The notes: generated from the letters alone by a model not told the origin. DNA of 43,487 bases from Prevotella sp. CAG:891 (GCA_000437675.1 FR901789.1:1-43487), one strand, 5' to 3'; numbered from the stretch's first letter, positions 1 to 8,720 are shown. Made by a program: numbers and translations.

Positions 1-40
1 TTTTCAAGTTCTGCATTCGGTTTGCACTGACATTGCCCCC

Positions 41-223
41 ACAATAAAGGCTGCACTACAGTATTAATAAACTGTGTTTAGTCTAAACGAATGAAAAAAC
101 AGTATTCCTTATTGATTTCAGCGTTCTTTGACATAATGTTACAACAGAAAGTAAGGCAGGTAGGCCTGTCTGAAACCCTTGATGCGTCGTTGAGTTTTAT
201 CGCACGTTTTTGCGACTGAGTCT
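41..223 (+). ncRNA. Dispersed RNA-like repeat, copy A
   Basis: This stretch is homologous to 23059-23253. Positions 137-178 match 23160-23201 exactly over 42 bases, and similarity extends on both sides. It contains a boxA-like sequence (GTTCTTTGACAT, 123-134) as found in Bacteroidetes rRNA leaders, then a small hairpin at 155-170 (GGCAGG/CCTGTC). A second stem (AAACCC against GAGTTT, about 173-198) carries one mismatch that is paired perfectly in copy B. No good TAnnTTTG box is visible upstream, only a weak TCGGTTTG at 17-24, and no T-run follows the 3' end. This copy may therefore be a decayed or silent paralogue. Size and layout recall the Bacteroidales-1 RNA family, a proposed 6S-like RNA, but that identification is from memory and untested. 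Confidence 0.5.
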
Positions 224-269
224 GCTTTATGTAGTATGTCTAAAGTTTATGTGGTTGGCAAAGACGAAA

Positions 270-373
270 AAGTAGGTGCTTAAAATTATTTATGCGCTTG
301 GGTGCGGCATAAGAATGCCATACAAACGATTGTCGCTTCGGTAAAGCTATAAAATAATTTTGGGCACCTACTT
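270..373. repeat. 104-bp hairpin element with 25-bp inverted ends
   Basis: The left end (270-294, beginning AAGTAGGTGC) is inverted at 349-373 with only three or four differences. A smaller GGCAT/ATGCC hairpin lies inside at 306-319. The element has no coding capacity. Its ends (AAGTAGGTG) resemble those of the elements at 391-446 and 31560-31823 (AAGTAGATG), so all three may belong to one family of miniature non-autonomous elements. Confidence 0.6.
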
Positions 374-390
374 ATTATAAGTATTGCAAA

Positions 391-446
391 AAGAAGATGT
401 TGAATACTGATATATTTTGAATATGAATAATTTTCAACATCTACTT
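391..446. repeat. Short inverted-repeat element, AAGTAGATGTTGAA ends
   Basis: AAGAAGATGTTGAAT at 391-405 is inverted at 430-446 (ATTTTCAACATCTACTT). The right end, read on the minus strand, matches the left end of the 31560 element over 17 bases. It looks like an internally deleted relative of that element. It sits between the RNA-like repeat and the 3' end of glk and could also act as a weak terminator for glk. Confidence 0.55.
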
Positions 447-458
447 AAAATCAAGGTT

Positions 459-1427
459 TTATTCCCAACCTAAAGCACTGGCTCCAAGCACAGCAGCTTC
501 GCTTCCATTGAGTGCAGAGATGAGAAGTTTGGTTTTGCCCTTGAAAATGCTTAGGGTGTTTTCTTCGTAGGCCTTGCAGAGCGGCTTCATCAAATAATCA
601 CCAGCCTTGGTAAGACCACCAAAGAATACGAAAGCTTCGGGAGTATTGAAAGTAGTGAAATCTGCACAAGCTGTACCTAAGATTTTGCCGGTGAAGTTGA
701 ATACTTCCAAGGCAATTTCATCGCCTTTTTCTGCAGCTTTGAACACATCGTATGAAGTGATGTCTTGAGGATTCATTTCGCGCAACAAGCTGGGAGTAGA
801 ACGCTTTTCAAGCATTTCGCGTGCAGTGCGAGCAACACCTGTTGCCGAAGTGTAGGTTTCCAGACATCCTTTGCGACCGCAACCACATGAGCGTCCGTTT
901 TCGCTGTGGTCAATCACAAAGTGGCCTAGTTCGCCGGCGAATCCGTCGCTGCCATACACAATTTTGCCGTCGACAACGATTCCTGAACCAACACCGGTTC
1001 CAAGTGTAATCATGATGAAGTTTTTCATACCACGTGCCACACCATAGGTCATTTCGCCCATAGCAGCGGCATTCGCATCGTTTGTGATTCGGCAGGGAAT
1101 GCCCAATGCGTCTTCAAACATTTGAGCGGCTGGTATTACGCCGGGCCATGCCAAATTTGCTGCATATTCGATAGTTCCACTATAATAGTTTCCATTAGGG
1201 GCACCAATACCCATGGCACGTACATTCTGCAGTCCGCCAACAGTGTCTAATGCAGGCTGAAGAGCCTCAATAGATGCTTTTACGTAGTCGGCAAAGTCGG
1301 GGTAGGCTTTAGTTGAAATAACGGTTTGCGATTTAATAGAACCTCTTTGGTCAACAATTCCAAATACAGAGTTGGTTCCACCCATATCCAAACCAATAAC
1401 ATAAGGTTTTTCTACTTCATATTCCAT
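459..1427 (-). CDS. glk: ROK-family glucokinase
   Basis: This 322-aa protein is an ROK-family sugar kinase, most likely glucokinase (ATP + glucose to glucose 6-phosphate, cytosolic). The N-terminal phosphate-binding motif GLDMGGTN is at residues 12-19. The probable catalytic aspartate D117 is in TNDANA. The ROK zinc site is intact: GELGH (165-169, His169) followed by CGCGRKGC (Cys181, Cys183, Cys188). A glycine-rich TLGTGVGSG nucleotide loop is at 141-149. There is no N-terminal winged-helix domain, so it is a kinase and not an ROK repressor. It stands alone on the minus strand with a TACTTTTG box just upstream. N-acetyl-sugar kinase or fructokinase specificity cannot be excluded from sequence. 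Confidence 0.88.
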   Translation of the reverse strand: MEYEVEKPYVIGLDMGGTNSVFGIVDQRGSIKSQTVISTKAYPDFADYVKASIEALQPALDTVGGLQNVRAMGIGAPNGNYYSGTIEYAANLAWPGVIPAAQMFEDALGIPCRITNDANAAAMGEMTYGVARGMKNFIMITLGTGVGSGIVVDGKIVYGSDGFAGELGHFVIDHSENGRSCGCGRKGCLETYTSATGVARTAREMLEKRSTPSLLREMNPQDITSYDVFKAAEKGDEIALEVFNFTGKILGTACADFTTFNTPEAFVFFGGLTKAGDYLMKPLCKAYEENTLSIFKGKTKLLISALNGSEAAVLGASALGWE

Positions 1428-1460
1428 GGTTGTATATTTTATTTAAATTAAAATCTATCG

Positions 1461-1468
1461 CAAAAGTA
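1461..1468 (-). promoter_or_regulatory. -7 box of glk
   Basis: TACTTTTG on the minus strand matches the Bacteroidetes -7 consensus TAnnTTTG. It lies 34 bases before the glk start codon. No clear TTTG -33 element is seen at the usual distance. Confidence 0.5.
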
Positions 1469-1619
1469 CAATAAAAATTGAAAACTATACTTTGCACTCT
1501 GTTTTTTTATGGACATTTTTTTATTCTGCGCTAACTGATAACTTATTGTTTATAGAATAATATGCTGACAATGCGTTGCTTGGTCAAGTAGTTAGGAGAT
1601 ACGGCAAGTGTTTGGCAGT

Positions 1620-2045
1620 TTACTTTTTTTGCAGCGTATCGCGTATTTCTCGTAGTAATTTTACTTCTTCTGAAGGTTCGGGCGATTTTACAGCAGGTGT
1701 TTCCTCTGCCTGCTTTTTTCTGGACAGTCGCATGAATAATCGTAGCAACAAGAAAATGCAAAGGGCAATAATGAGAAAGTCGAAACAGGTCTGCAAAAAA
1801 TTACCATAAGCAATGATGACAGGTTCGCCATCTTTTTGCAAAGCATTTGCCGGAAGTTCAATTTTAAGGTCCTTGAAATTTACTCCACCGATAATCCAAC
1901 CTAATGGAGGCATTATCAAATCGTTTACAAAAGAAGTGACGATTTTCCCAAAGGCGCTACCGATAATTACACCAACAGCCATATCAACGACATTACCTTT
2001 TATGGCAAAATCCTTAAAATCTTGAATAAATCTACTTTTCTTCAT
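1620..2045 (-). CDS. mscL: Large-conductance mechanosensitive channel MscL
   Basis: This 141-aa inner-membrane channel opens under membrane tension to release solutes during hypo-osmotic shock. The N-terminus (MKKSRFIQDFKDFAIKG) is the conserved amphipathic helix. TM1 follows with the pore-lining run NVVDMAVGVIIGSAFGKIV (residues 18-36), then a periplasmic loop rich in polar residues. TM2 is near residues 80-105 (ACIFLLL region) and a charged cytoplasmic helix ends the protein (EEVKLLREIRDTLQ). The length is typical for the family (about 130-150 aa). It is divergent from gapA, with the two start codons 176 bp apart. Confidence 0.95.
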   Translation of the reverse strand: MKKSRFIQDFKDFAIKGNVVDMAVGVIIGSAFGKIVTSFVNDLIMPPLGWIIGGVNFKDLKIELPANALQKDGEPVIIAYGNFLQTCFDFLIIALCIFLLLRLFMRLSRKKQAEETPAVKSPEPSEEVKLLREIRDTLQKK

Positions 2046-2075
2046 TTTTCAAAAATAAATTGATTAATCATGCTG

Positions 2076-2083
2076 CAAAAATA
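2076..2083 (-). promoter_or_regulatory. -7 box of mscL
   Basis: TATTTTTG on the minus strand fits TAnnTTTG and leaves a leader of about 25 bases before the mscL start. A second identical box at 2050-2057 is too close to the start codon to give a normal ribosome-binding region. Confidence 0.45.
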
Positions 2084-2095
2084 AAAATGTTTTCG

Positions 2096-2103
2096 TACTT
2101 TTG
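2096..2103 (+). promoter_or_regulatory. -7 box of gapA
   Basis: TACTTTTG on the plus strand implies transcription from about 2110 and a gapA leader of about 110 bases. It is 12 bases from the divergent mscL box, so the two promoters nearly overlap and could interfere with each other. Confidence 0.55.
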
Positions 2104-2113
2104 CGGTGGAAAG

Positions 2114-2197
2114 ATGATGAAAGTGGTGCTTTTTATCATAGTAACACTGATCTTCTATCCTCAACAGAGTTTATTCACCCGAATTATTAACCACTAA
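2114..2197 (+). CDS. Possible 27-aa hydrophobic leader peptide before gapA
   Basis: An ATG-ATG start within a few bases of the predicted gapA transcription start opens a 27-codon frame (MMKVVLFIIVTLIFYPQQ followed by nine residues, stop TAA). It has a Lys followed by a 10-12 residue hydrophobic stretch, like a small membrane peptide. It ends 24 bases before gapA. No family is recognised and there is little room for a ribosome-binding site. It may be chance. Confidence 0.2.
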   Translation: MMKVVLFIIVTLIFYPQQSLFTRIINH

Positions 2198-2221
2198 TAG
2201 TTAATTCATAACTTAAACATC

Positions 2222-3232
2222 ATGATTAAAGTAGGTATTAACGGTTTCGGTCGTATTGGCCGTTTCGTATTCCGCGCCGCTCAAACTCGCAGCGACATTC
2301 AGATTGTAGGTATCAATGACCTTTGCCCCGTAGATTACTTGGCTTACATGCTCAAGTATGACACTATGCACGGTGCATTCAACGGCACGATTGAAGCTGA
2401 CGTAGAAAAGAGCGAACTCATCGTTAACGGTAACCACATCCGTGTTACTGCAGAGCGTAACCCGGCTGACCTCAAATGGAACGAGGTAGGTGCTGAATAC
2501 GTAGTTGAATCTACGGGTCTCTTCCTCACCAAGGAAAAAGCTCAGGCTCACCTCGAAGCTGGTGCTAAGTACGTGGTTATGTCAGCTCCTTCAAAGGACG
2601 ACACTCCTATGTTCGTATGCGGTGTAAACTTCGACAAGTACGAAAAGGGTACTCAGTTCGTATCTAACGCTTCTTGCACCACTAACTGCTTGGCTCCCGT
2701 TGCTAAGGTTCTGCACGATAAGTTCGGTATCACCGACGGTTTGATGACCACCGTTCACTCTACTACTGCTACTCAGAAGACTGTTGACGGTCCTTCTTTG
2801 AAAGACTGGCGTGGTGGCCGTGCTGCTAGCGGTAACATCATCCCTTCTTCTACCGGTGCTGCTAAGGCTGTAGGTAAGGTTATTCCTGAACTCAACGGCA
2901 AATTGACTGGTATGTCTATGCGCGTTCCTACTTTGGACGTTTCTGTAGTTGACCTCACTGTAAATCTCGCTAAGCCCGCTACTTACGCTGAGATTTGCGC
3001 TGCAATGAAGGAAGCTTCTGAAGGCGAATTGAAGGGTGTTCTGGGTTACACTGAAGATGCTGTTGTTTCTAGCGACTTCCTCGGTGACACTCGCACTTCT
3101 ATCTTCGACGCTAAGGCTGGTATCGCCTTGACCGACACTTTCGTTAAGGTAGTTTCTTGGTATGACAATGAAATTGGCTACTCTAACAAGGTGCTTGAAC
3201 TTATCGCTCACATGGCCAAAGTAAATGGCTAA
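2222..3232 (+). CDS. gapA: Glyceraldehyde-3-phosphate dehydrogenase, type I
   Basis: This 336-aa NAD-dependent enzyme converts glyceraldehyde 3-phosphate, phosphate and NAD+ to 1,3-bisphosphoglycerate in glycolysis. The N-terminal Rossmann motif GFGRIGR is at residues 8-14 and IND at 32-34. The catalytic motif SNASCTTNCLAP places the nucleophile at Cys152. The C-terminal WYDNEIGYSNKV is typical of the family. Codon use (GCT, CTC, CGT/CGC, AAG, TCT) is more biased than in neighbouring genes, as expected for a very highly expressed glycolytic gene. It is transcribed alone: a strong terminator follows and the divergent mscL precedes it. Confidence 0.97.
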   Translation: MIKVGINGFGRIGRFVFRAAQTRSDIQIVGINDLCPVDYLAYMLKYDTMHGAFNGTIEADVEKSELIVNGNHIRVTAERNPADLKWNEVGAEYVVESTGLFLTKEKAQAHLEAGAKYVVMSAPSKDDTPMFVCGVNFDKYEKGTQFVSNASCTTNCLAPVAKVLHDKFGITDGLMTTVHSTTATQKTVDGPSLKDWRGGRAASGNIIPSSTGAAKAVGKVIPELNGKLTGMSMRVPTLDVSVVDLTVNLAKPATYAEICAAMKEASEGELKGVLGYTEDAVVSSDFLGDTRTSIFDAKAGIALTDTFVKVVSWYDNEIGYSNKVLELIAHMAKVNG

Positions 3233-3264
3233 TCTGTAGCGTAAATAAAAATTAAAAAGAATTT

Positions 3265-3305
3265 CCGCTGCAATGCCCCTGTGTATTGCAGCGGTTTCTT
3301 TTATT
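3265..3305 (+). terminator. Terminator of gapA
   Basis: CCGCTGCAAT (3265-3274) pairs perfectly with ATTGCAGCGG (3285-3294) around a 10-base loop. A T-rich tail TTTCTTTTATTTT follows. Confidence 0.9.
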
Positions 3306-3325
3306 TTGAAGTCTGAGCAATTTCT

Positions 3326-4225
3326 ATGGATAATATTCTGACAATTTTAGGCCCTACTGCGTCTGGAAAAACAAAAGTAGCTGTCAACCTGGCACATAGA
3401 ATGAATGCAGAAATCATTAGTGCAGACAGTAGACAGGTATATAGACGAATGGATTTAGGAACGGGTAAGGACTTGAATGACTATGTTCTTGATGGACATC
3501 ATATTCCTTATCATTTGATTGACATTCTTGAACCTGGAACAAAGTACAATATATTTGAATATCAACGTGATTTTTTAAATGCATATAACGATATTAAATC
3601 ACGAGGTAAAAACATTATATTGTGCGGTGGTAGCGGTTTGTATCTTGAAAGTATTTTACGTAGTTACAGGTTGTCGCCGGTTCCGCAGAATCCAGCACTT
3701 CGCGAAAAGTTGAAAGATTGTAGTATGCAGGAACTGACCGACATTTTGAGTAAATATAAGACGCTGCATAATACAACCGATGTCGATTCTGTACAGCGCG
3801 CCATTCGGGCTATAGAAATTGCTGATTATTATGCACATACTCCGGTTGACGAACGTCCGTTTCCTCAAATTTCGTCTTTTACGATTGGTCTGAAAATTGA
3901 CCGGGAAACCAGACGTTTATTGATTACTAAACGCTTAAAACAGCGTTTGGAGGATGGAATGATTGATGAGATTAGAGGGCTTTTAAAGGAAGGCATAAAG
4001 CCGGAAGATTTGATTTATTACGGATTGGAGTATAAGTTCCTCACTCTTTACGCTATTGGTGAAATCAGTTACGATGAAATGTTTACACGCTTGGAAATTG
4101 CTATCCATCAGTTTGCAAAACGTCAGATGACGTGGTTTAGAGGTATGGAGAATCGAGGGGTAAAAATTCATTGGATGACACCTGATGAAGCTTTGAATAT
4201 GAGTCTTGATTTATTTAACACTTAA
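3326..4225 (+). CDS. miaA: tRNA dimethylallyltransferase
   Basis: This 299-aa enzyme adds a dimethylallyl group to N6 of A37 in tRNAs reading UNN codons. The P-loop GPTASGKT is at residues 9-16. The MiaA signature DSRQVYRRMDLGTGK starts at residue 34. GGSGLYLESIL is near residue 93 and the C-terminal RQMTWFRG is the conserved tRNA-binding segment. Bacteroidales often carry two miaA paralogues; which one this is cannot be told here. The next gene starts 12 bases after its stop, so the two are probably cotranscribed. Confidence 0.93.
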   Translation: MDNILTILGPTASGKTKVAVNLAHRMNAEIISADSRQVYRRMDLGTGKDLNDYVLDGHHIPYHLIDILEPGTKYNIFEYQRDFLNAYNDIKSRGKNIILCGGSGLYLESILRSYRLSPVPQNPALREKLKDCSMQELTDILSKYKTLHNTTDVDSVQRAIRAIEIADYYAHTPVDERPFPQISSFTIGLKIDRETRRLLITKRLKQRLEDGMIDEIRGLLKEGIKPEDLIYYGLEYKFLTLYAIGEISYDEMFTRLEIAIHQFAKRQMTWFRGMENRGVKIHWMTPDEALNMSLDLFNT

Positions 4226-4237
4226 AAAGATACAATC

Positions 4238-5164
4238 GTGCCATCAAAATCTTGGGGCGTTATTTATTGCCCGAAAGAAGGTTCGTCGAAAACCCACAAA
4301 CGGTGGAAAAATATTTGCCGTTACCTTACTTCTAAAGGAGTTCCTTTCGATTACGTACAAAGTGAAGGACCGGGTTCTGTCGAGAGATTAGCTTCAATGA
4401 TGACGCGTGCAGGTTATCGCACCATTATCATTGTAGGGGGAGATGCTGCGCTTAATCATGCACTTTGTGGTATTATGAATACCGAGTCTCCTTATGGCAG
4501 GTATCCGGCATTAGGCGTTATACCCAATGGTTTTGGCAATGATTTTGCGAAGTATTGGGGCTTTGATTCAGAAAATTACAAGTCAACAATCGATAGCCTG
4601 ATTTATCGAAAAATTCGTAGAGTCGATGTAGGAACTGTTCGTGCGCATTTTGAGTCGGGAAACGATGAATGTTTCTATTTTCTGAATTGCGTGAATTTAG
4701 GTGTTGCTTCTTCCATCACTAATTTGAAGCGAAAAACTAATAGCCTTTTTGGAATAAAAACGCTTTCCTATTTGTTTTCATCATTGCTGCTTTTATTTCA
4801 GCGTATCAATTTTAATTTTTCCTTTGAATTAAATGGCGAAAACATTAAGCAGCATGCGATGGCGCTGTGTATAGGTTCGGCTCATGGCTATGGTCAAACG
4901 CCAAGTGCGGTTCCTTATAATGGACTGTTGGATGTAACTATGGTTTCGAAACCGCAGATATTTCAAATTTTTCATGGAATATGGTTGCTTTATACGGGGA
5001 GGTTCTTGAGTCATCGAGGGGTTAATGTGTGGCGTTCGAACCGCATACATATTTCATCGTTAGGCCATTCTTTGTTGAGTATTGACGGAAGAGTTATACA
5101 TAAAAAGATATCAGACATTGAAATTGGCATTAAACAAGAGGAAATAGAGTTTCTCATTCCATAG
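4238..5164 (+). CDS. Diacylglycerol/sphingoid-base kinase family lipid kinase
   Basis: This 308-aa protein has the DAGK catalytic fold (DagK/YegS/LCB5 family) and probably phosphorylates a lipid alcohol at the membrane face. The ATP-binding GGD is at residues 67-69, in a VGGDAALNHAL context where most relatives have GGDGTxNEV, so the Gly-Thr pair is replaced by Ala-Ala. The second motif, IPNGFGNDFAKYWG (95-108), is well kept. The C-terminal beta-sandwich contains the usual GLLDVTMVS segment. It starts with GTG, 12 bases after miaA. Bacteroidales make sphingolipids, so a long-chain-base substrate is possible, but the sequence does not decide this. Confidence 0.82.
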   Translation: MPSKSWGVIYCPKEGSSKTHKRWKNICRYLTSKGVPFDYVQSEGPGSVERLASMMTRAGYRTIIIVGGDAALNHALCGIMNTESPYGRYPALGVIPNGFGNDFAKYWGFDSENYKSTIDSLIYRKIRRVDVGTVRAHFESGNDECFYFLNCVNLGVASSITNLKRKTNSLFGIKTLSYLFSSLLLLFQRINFNFSFELNGENIKQHAMALCIGSAHGYGQTPSAVPYNGLLDVTMVSKPQIFQIFHGIWLLYTGRFLSHRGVNVWRSNRIHISSLGHSLLSIDGRVIHKKISDIEIGIKQEEIEFLIP

Positions 5165-5169
5165 AAGGT

Positions 5170-5215
5170 GCTTCCTTAAAATCTCACTTAGTGACTTTTT
5201 AAGGAAGCATTTTAT
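5170..5215 (+). terminator. Terminator after the lipid-kinase gene
   Basis: GCTTCCTTAAAA (5170-5181) pairs with TTTTAAGGAAGC (5197-5208), with an inner TCAC/GTGA stem. ATTTTATAT follows. Confidence 0.85.
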
Positions 5216-5339
5216 ATGTATTGGTCAAGTGTGCTGATACAATATGGTATGAACATTCATTATATATTTCCGATTCAGCTACTTTTTTTGTAAATTCGCA
5301 GAACATAATCCAAGTTTTTCATAACTATTATCACGAAGC

Positions 5340-7247
5340 ATGACTCCATTACTCGATATACAGCACTTAACTAAACGGTTTGGTGCACTTGAATTGTTCA
5401 CAGACATTAGTTTTAGTGTAGCAGAGGGCCAGAAAGTTGGCTTAATAGCACACAATGGTGCCGGAAAAAGTACCTTATTAAGTATTTTGGCCGGGCACGA
5501 GGATTACGAAGAAGGTAATATTGTGATGCGGCGTGATGCACATATCGCTATATTGGAACAGCAGCCGGTCTTCGATCCGGAAACGACAGTTATAGATGCT
5601 TGTTTCAATCGTGCGGGAGAATTGTCTGCTCTTATCAGTAAATATGAACAGTGTTTGGCTACTCCCGGTAATCCTGGACTGAATGAACTGATTGAAGAGA
5701 TGGAGCGGCACCAGGCTTGGGACTTTGAGTTGCGTGCCAAACAAATTTTGTCGAAATTACAAATTCCCGATTATACCCAGCGCGTGTCAGAATTGTCTGG
5801 AGGTCAGCTCAAGCGTGTAGCCTTGGCAAATGTGTTGTTAGCAGACGCTGATTTGTTGGTGCTGGATGAGCCTACTAACCATTTGGATTTAGATATGATT
5901 GAGTGGCTCGAGAGTTATTTGCAACGTACGACAAAGGCTTTGCTCATGGTTACGCACGACCGCTATTTCCTGGATAATGTATGCGAGAACATTTTGGAAC
6001 TCGATGATATGGGCTTGTATACTTATACTGGAAACTATGAGTATTACCTTGAAAAACGCGAACAGCGAATTTCTGCAACGAATGCTAATATTGCGCGTGC
6101 CAATAATTTATACCGCAAGGAGTTAGATTGGATGCGCAGAATGCCCTGTGCTCGTGGTACTAAGGCGCGTTATAGAAAAGAAGCCTTTTATGAATTGGAA
6201 AAGCGAGCTAAGCAGCGGCGCGAAGAACGTGTGGCACGTTTGGAAGTAAAAAGTGGATATATAGGTAGCAAAATATTTGAGGCCGAATATGTTTCTAAGT
6301 CATTCAGTGCTCGTGACAATAAAGGAAACCAAACCGAAAAGGTTATATTGAAGGATTTTTATTATAACTTTTCGCGTTATGAAAAAATGGGTATTGTTGG
6401 TGCGAATGGTACCGGCAAAAGTACGTTTATTAAGTTGCTCCTTGGATTACAGAAACTGGATAGTGGACGTTTTGTGGTAGGCGAAACTGTAAGGTTTGGT
6501 TATTTCTCGCAAGATGGCATTCAATTTGATGAACAAGATAAGGTAATTGATGCAGTTCGGAAACATGCTGAATTCATTGATTTAGGAGGAGGACGTCATC
6601 TTACCGCAATGCAATTTCTAGGGCATTTTCTGTTTCCACCATCACGTCAGCAAGATTACATTTATAAACTGTCGGGTGGTGAGAAACGTCGTTTGCAGTT
6701 ATGCACCGTCTTGATGAAGAATCCTAACTTTCTTGTTTTGGATGAGCCCACCAATGATCTTGATATTGCAACTCTTCAAATTCTTGAGGAATACTTACAG
6801 GATTTCAAAGGTTGCGTAATCGTAGTGAGTCACGACCGATATTTCATGGATAAGGTTGTTGACCATCTTCTTGTATTTAAAGGAGAGGGAGAAATTGATG
6901 ATTTCCCTGGTAATTATTCGGAATACCGAGAATGGAAATCACTTCGAGAACAAGAAGAACAGCAAGAGCGTGAACTGCACAAGAAGGAAAGTGCAACCAC
7001 AAAGCAAAATACCTGGGGTGGCGAAAAGAAACGTAAACTTTCGTTTAAGGAAAAACAGGAAATGCAGCAACTTGAAGCAGATATAGAAAAACTTGAAGCA
7101 GAGAAGGCTGAGATTGAGTCAGCACTTTGCTCTGGTACTTTAAGTGTGGATGATTTGACTGAAAAGAGCAAAAGATTGCCTGTTTTATCAGAAGAGCTTG
7201 ACACGAAGTCTATGCGCTGGCTTGAATTGAGCGAAATCGAAGGGTAG
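5340..7247 (+). CDS. uup: ABC-F ATPase, Uup-like
   Basis: This 635-aa soluble protein has two ABC ATPase cassettes and no membrane segment, which defines the ABC-F family of ribosome-associated ATPases. Cassette 1 has Walker A HNGAGKST (38-45), LSGGQ near 152 and LDEPTNHLD. Cassette 2 has Walker A GANGTGKST near 353, LSGGE near 446 and LDEPTNDLD. The inter-cassette linker includes an arginine- and lysine-rich stretch (MRRMPCARGTKARYRK), and the C-terminal ~75 residues form a charged coiled coil. These are features of the Uup subgroup, implicated in ribosome function and tolerance of DNA transposon excision intermediates. Antibiotic-resistance ABC-F proteins share this layout, but nothing here points to resistance. 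Confidence 0.85.
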   Translation: MTPLLDIQHLTKRFGALELFTDISFSVAEGQKVGLIAHNGAGKSTLLSILAGHEDYEEGNIVMRRDAHIAILEQQPVFDPETTVIDACFNRAGELSALISKYEQCLATPGNPGLNELIEEMERHQAWDFELRAKQILSKLQIPDYTQRVSELSGGQLKRVALANVLLADADLLVLDEPTNHLDLDMIEWLESYLQRTTKALLMVTHDRYFLDNVCENILELDDMGLYTYTGNYEYYLEKREQRISATNANIARANNLYRKELDWMRRMPCARGTKARYRKEAFYELEKRAKQRREERVARLEVKSGYIGSKIFEAEYVSKSFSARDNKGNQTEKVILKDFYYNFSRYEKMGIVGANGTGKSTFIKLLLGLQKLDSGRFVVGETVRFGYFSQDGIQFDEQDKVIDAVRKHAEFIDLGGGRHLTAMQFLGHFLFPPSRQQDYIYKLSGGEKRRLQLCTVLMKNPNFLVLDEPTNDLDIATLQILEEYLQDFKGCVIVVSHDRYFMDKVVDHLLVFKGEGEIDDFPGNYSEYREWKSLREQEEQQERELHKKESATTKQNTWGGEKKRKLSFKEKQEMQQLEADIEKLEAEKAEIESALCSGTLSVDDLTEKSKRLPVLSEELDTKSMRWLELSEIEG

Positions 7248-7375
7248 GGCAGAATAATCCCTCTACTATTCTTCTTGATTTATTGCATCTTTTTCTGTCC
7301 TTTGAGCGATACAGTTCGCTTAATTATCTGAAAACAAGGTGATTTCGGAATCGGTTATTTTAAATAAGTAATTTT

Positions 7376-8644
7376 ATGAAGCCATTAGCTGAACGCTTAC
7401 GTCCAACGACGCTAGATGAATATATAGGCCAGCAGCATTTAGTTGGCCAAGGAGCTGTGCTCCGACAAATGATTGATTCCGGGCATATAGCCTCTTTCAT
7501 ATTGTGGGGACCTCCGGGTGTGGGTAAAACTACGCTTGCAAAAATTATTGCTTATCAGCTCGATACAGCATTTTATACACTTTCTGCTGTAAGCAGTGGA
7601 GTGAAGGAAGTGCGTGAAGTGATTGAGTTAGCATCAAAAGACCGACTGTTTAACAAGCAGAGTCCTATTCTTTTTATTGACGAAATTCACCGTTTCTCAA
7701 AGTCGCAGCAAGATTCTTTGTTGTCTGCAGTTGAAACAGGTGCAATAACTTTGATAGGTGCAACAACCGAAAATCCTTCGTTCGAGGTGATTAGGCCTTT
7801 GTTATCTCGTTGTCAGGTGTATGTGCTTAAGAGTCTTGAAAAAGCAGATTTGACAAAACTCTTAGAGCGGGCTTTGACTACAGATGTTGTATTAAAAGAA
7901 CGTCAAATTGAGTTGCGCGAAACAGAGGCATTGTTGCGTTACAGCGGAGGCGATGCACGCAAACTATTAGGCATCCTGGATTTAGTGACTTCAGCTCAAC
8001 CTGACGGAAAACTGGTAATTGATAATGCAACAATAACGGAACGCTTGCAACAGAATCCTGTAGCTTACGACAAAGAGGGCGAAATGCATTATGATATCAT
8101 ATCAGCCTTTATTAAAAGTATTCGTGGTAGCGATCCGGATGCGGCACTATATTGGTTAGCTAGGATGATTGAAGGCGGTGAAGACCCTAAGTTTATAGCT
8201 CGCCGTTTAGTTATATCAGCAGCAGAAGATATAGGATTAGCCAATCCTAATGCATTGTTATTAGCCAATGCAGCTTTTGATGCAGTCGCAAAAATAGGTT
8301 GGCCCGAAGGACGTATTCCATTAGCTGAAGCAACAGTGTATTTGGCAACAAGCCCGAAAAGTAATTCAGCTTATATGGCAATAAATTCGGCTATCGATCT
8401 GGTTCGACGTACCGGAAACTTGCCGGTTCCGCTTCCGATTCGAAATGCACCCACTAAATTGATGGCAGATTTAGGTTATCATGATGGTTATAAGTATCCG
8501 CATGATTATCCCGACAACTTTACCCCTCAACAGTATTTACCTGATGAAATTCAGAAGGAAATATTATGGCATCCTTGTTCCAATGCTGCTGAAAATCGTT
8601 CTCATGAAAGAATGAATGCATTTTGGCCTGAAAGAAAACGTTGA
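7376..8644 (+). CDS. rarA: Replication-associated recombination ATPase RarA (MgsA)
   Basis: This 422-aa AAA+ ATPase is related to clamp loaders and RuvB and acts at stalled replication forks with single-strand-binding protein. Walker A GPPGVGKTT starts near residue 45 and Walker B ILFIDEIHRF near 98, where the HRF is characteristic of RarA. Sensor 1 is GATTENPSFEV. The C-terminal tetramerisation region contains ALYWLARMIEGGEDPKFIARRL and AEDIGLANP, both highly conserved in RarA/WRNIP1. Length matches the family (about 420-450 aa). It is not in an obvious operon: uup ends 128 bp upstream and a terminator follows. Confidence 0.93.
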   Translation: MKPLAERLRPTTLDEYIGQQHLVGQGAVLRQMIDSGHIASFILWGPPGVGKTTLAKIIAYQLDTAFYTLSAVSSGVKEVREVIELASKDRLFNKQSPILFIDEIHRFSKSQQDSLLSAVETGAITLIGATTENPSFEVIRPLLSRCQVYVLKSLEKADLTKLLERALTTDVVLKERQIELRETEALLRYSGGDARKLLGILDLVTSAQPDGKLVIDNATITERLQQNPVAYDKEGEMHYDIISAFIKSIRGSDPDAALYWLARMIEGGEDPKFIARRLVISAAEDIGLANPNALLLANAAFDAVAKIGWPEGRIPLAEATVYLATSPKSNSAYMAINSAIDLVRRTGNLPVPLPIRNAPTKLMADLGYHDGYKYPHDYPDNFTPQQYLPDEIQKEILWHPCSNAAENRSHERMNAFWPERKR

Positions 8645-8720
8645 GGCTATCAAACCATGATGTGATAGTCAGTTTGAATATTCATCAGTAGATTGCATCA
8701 ACTAATGTTCTTTATAGTCA

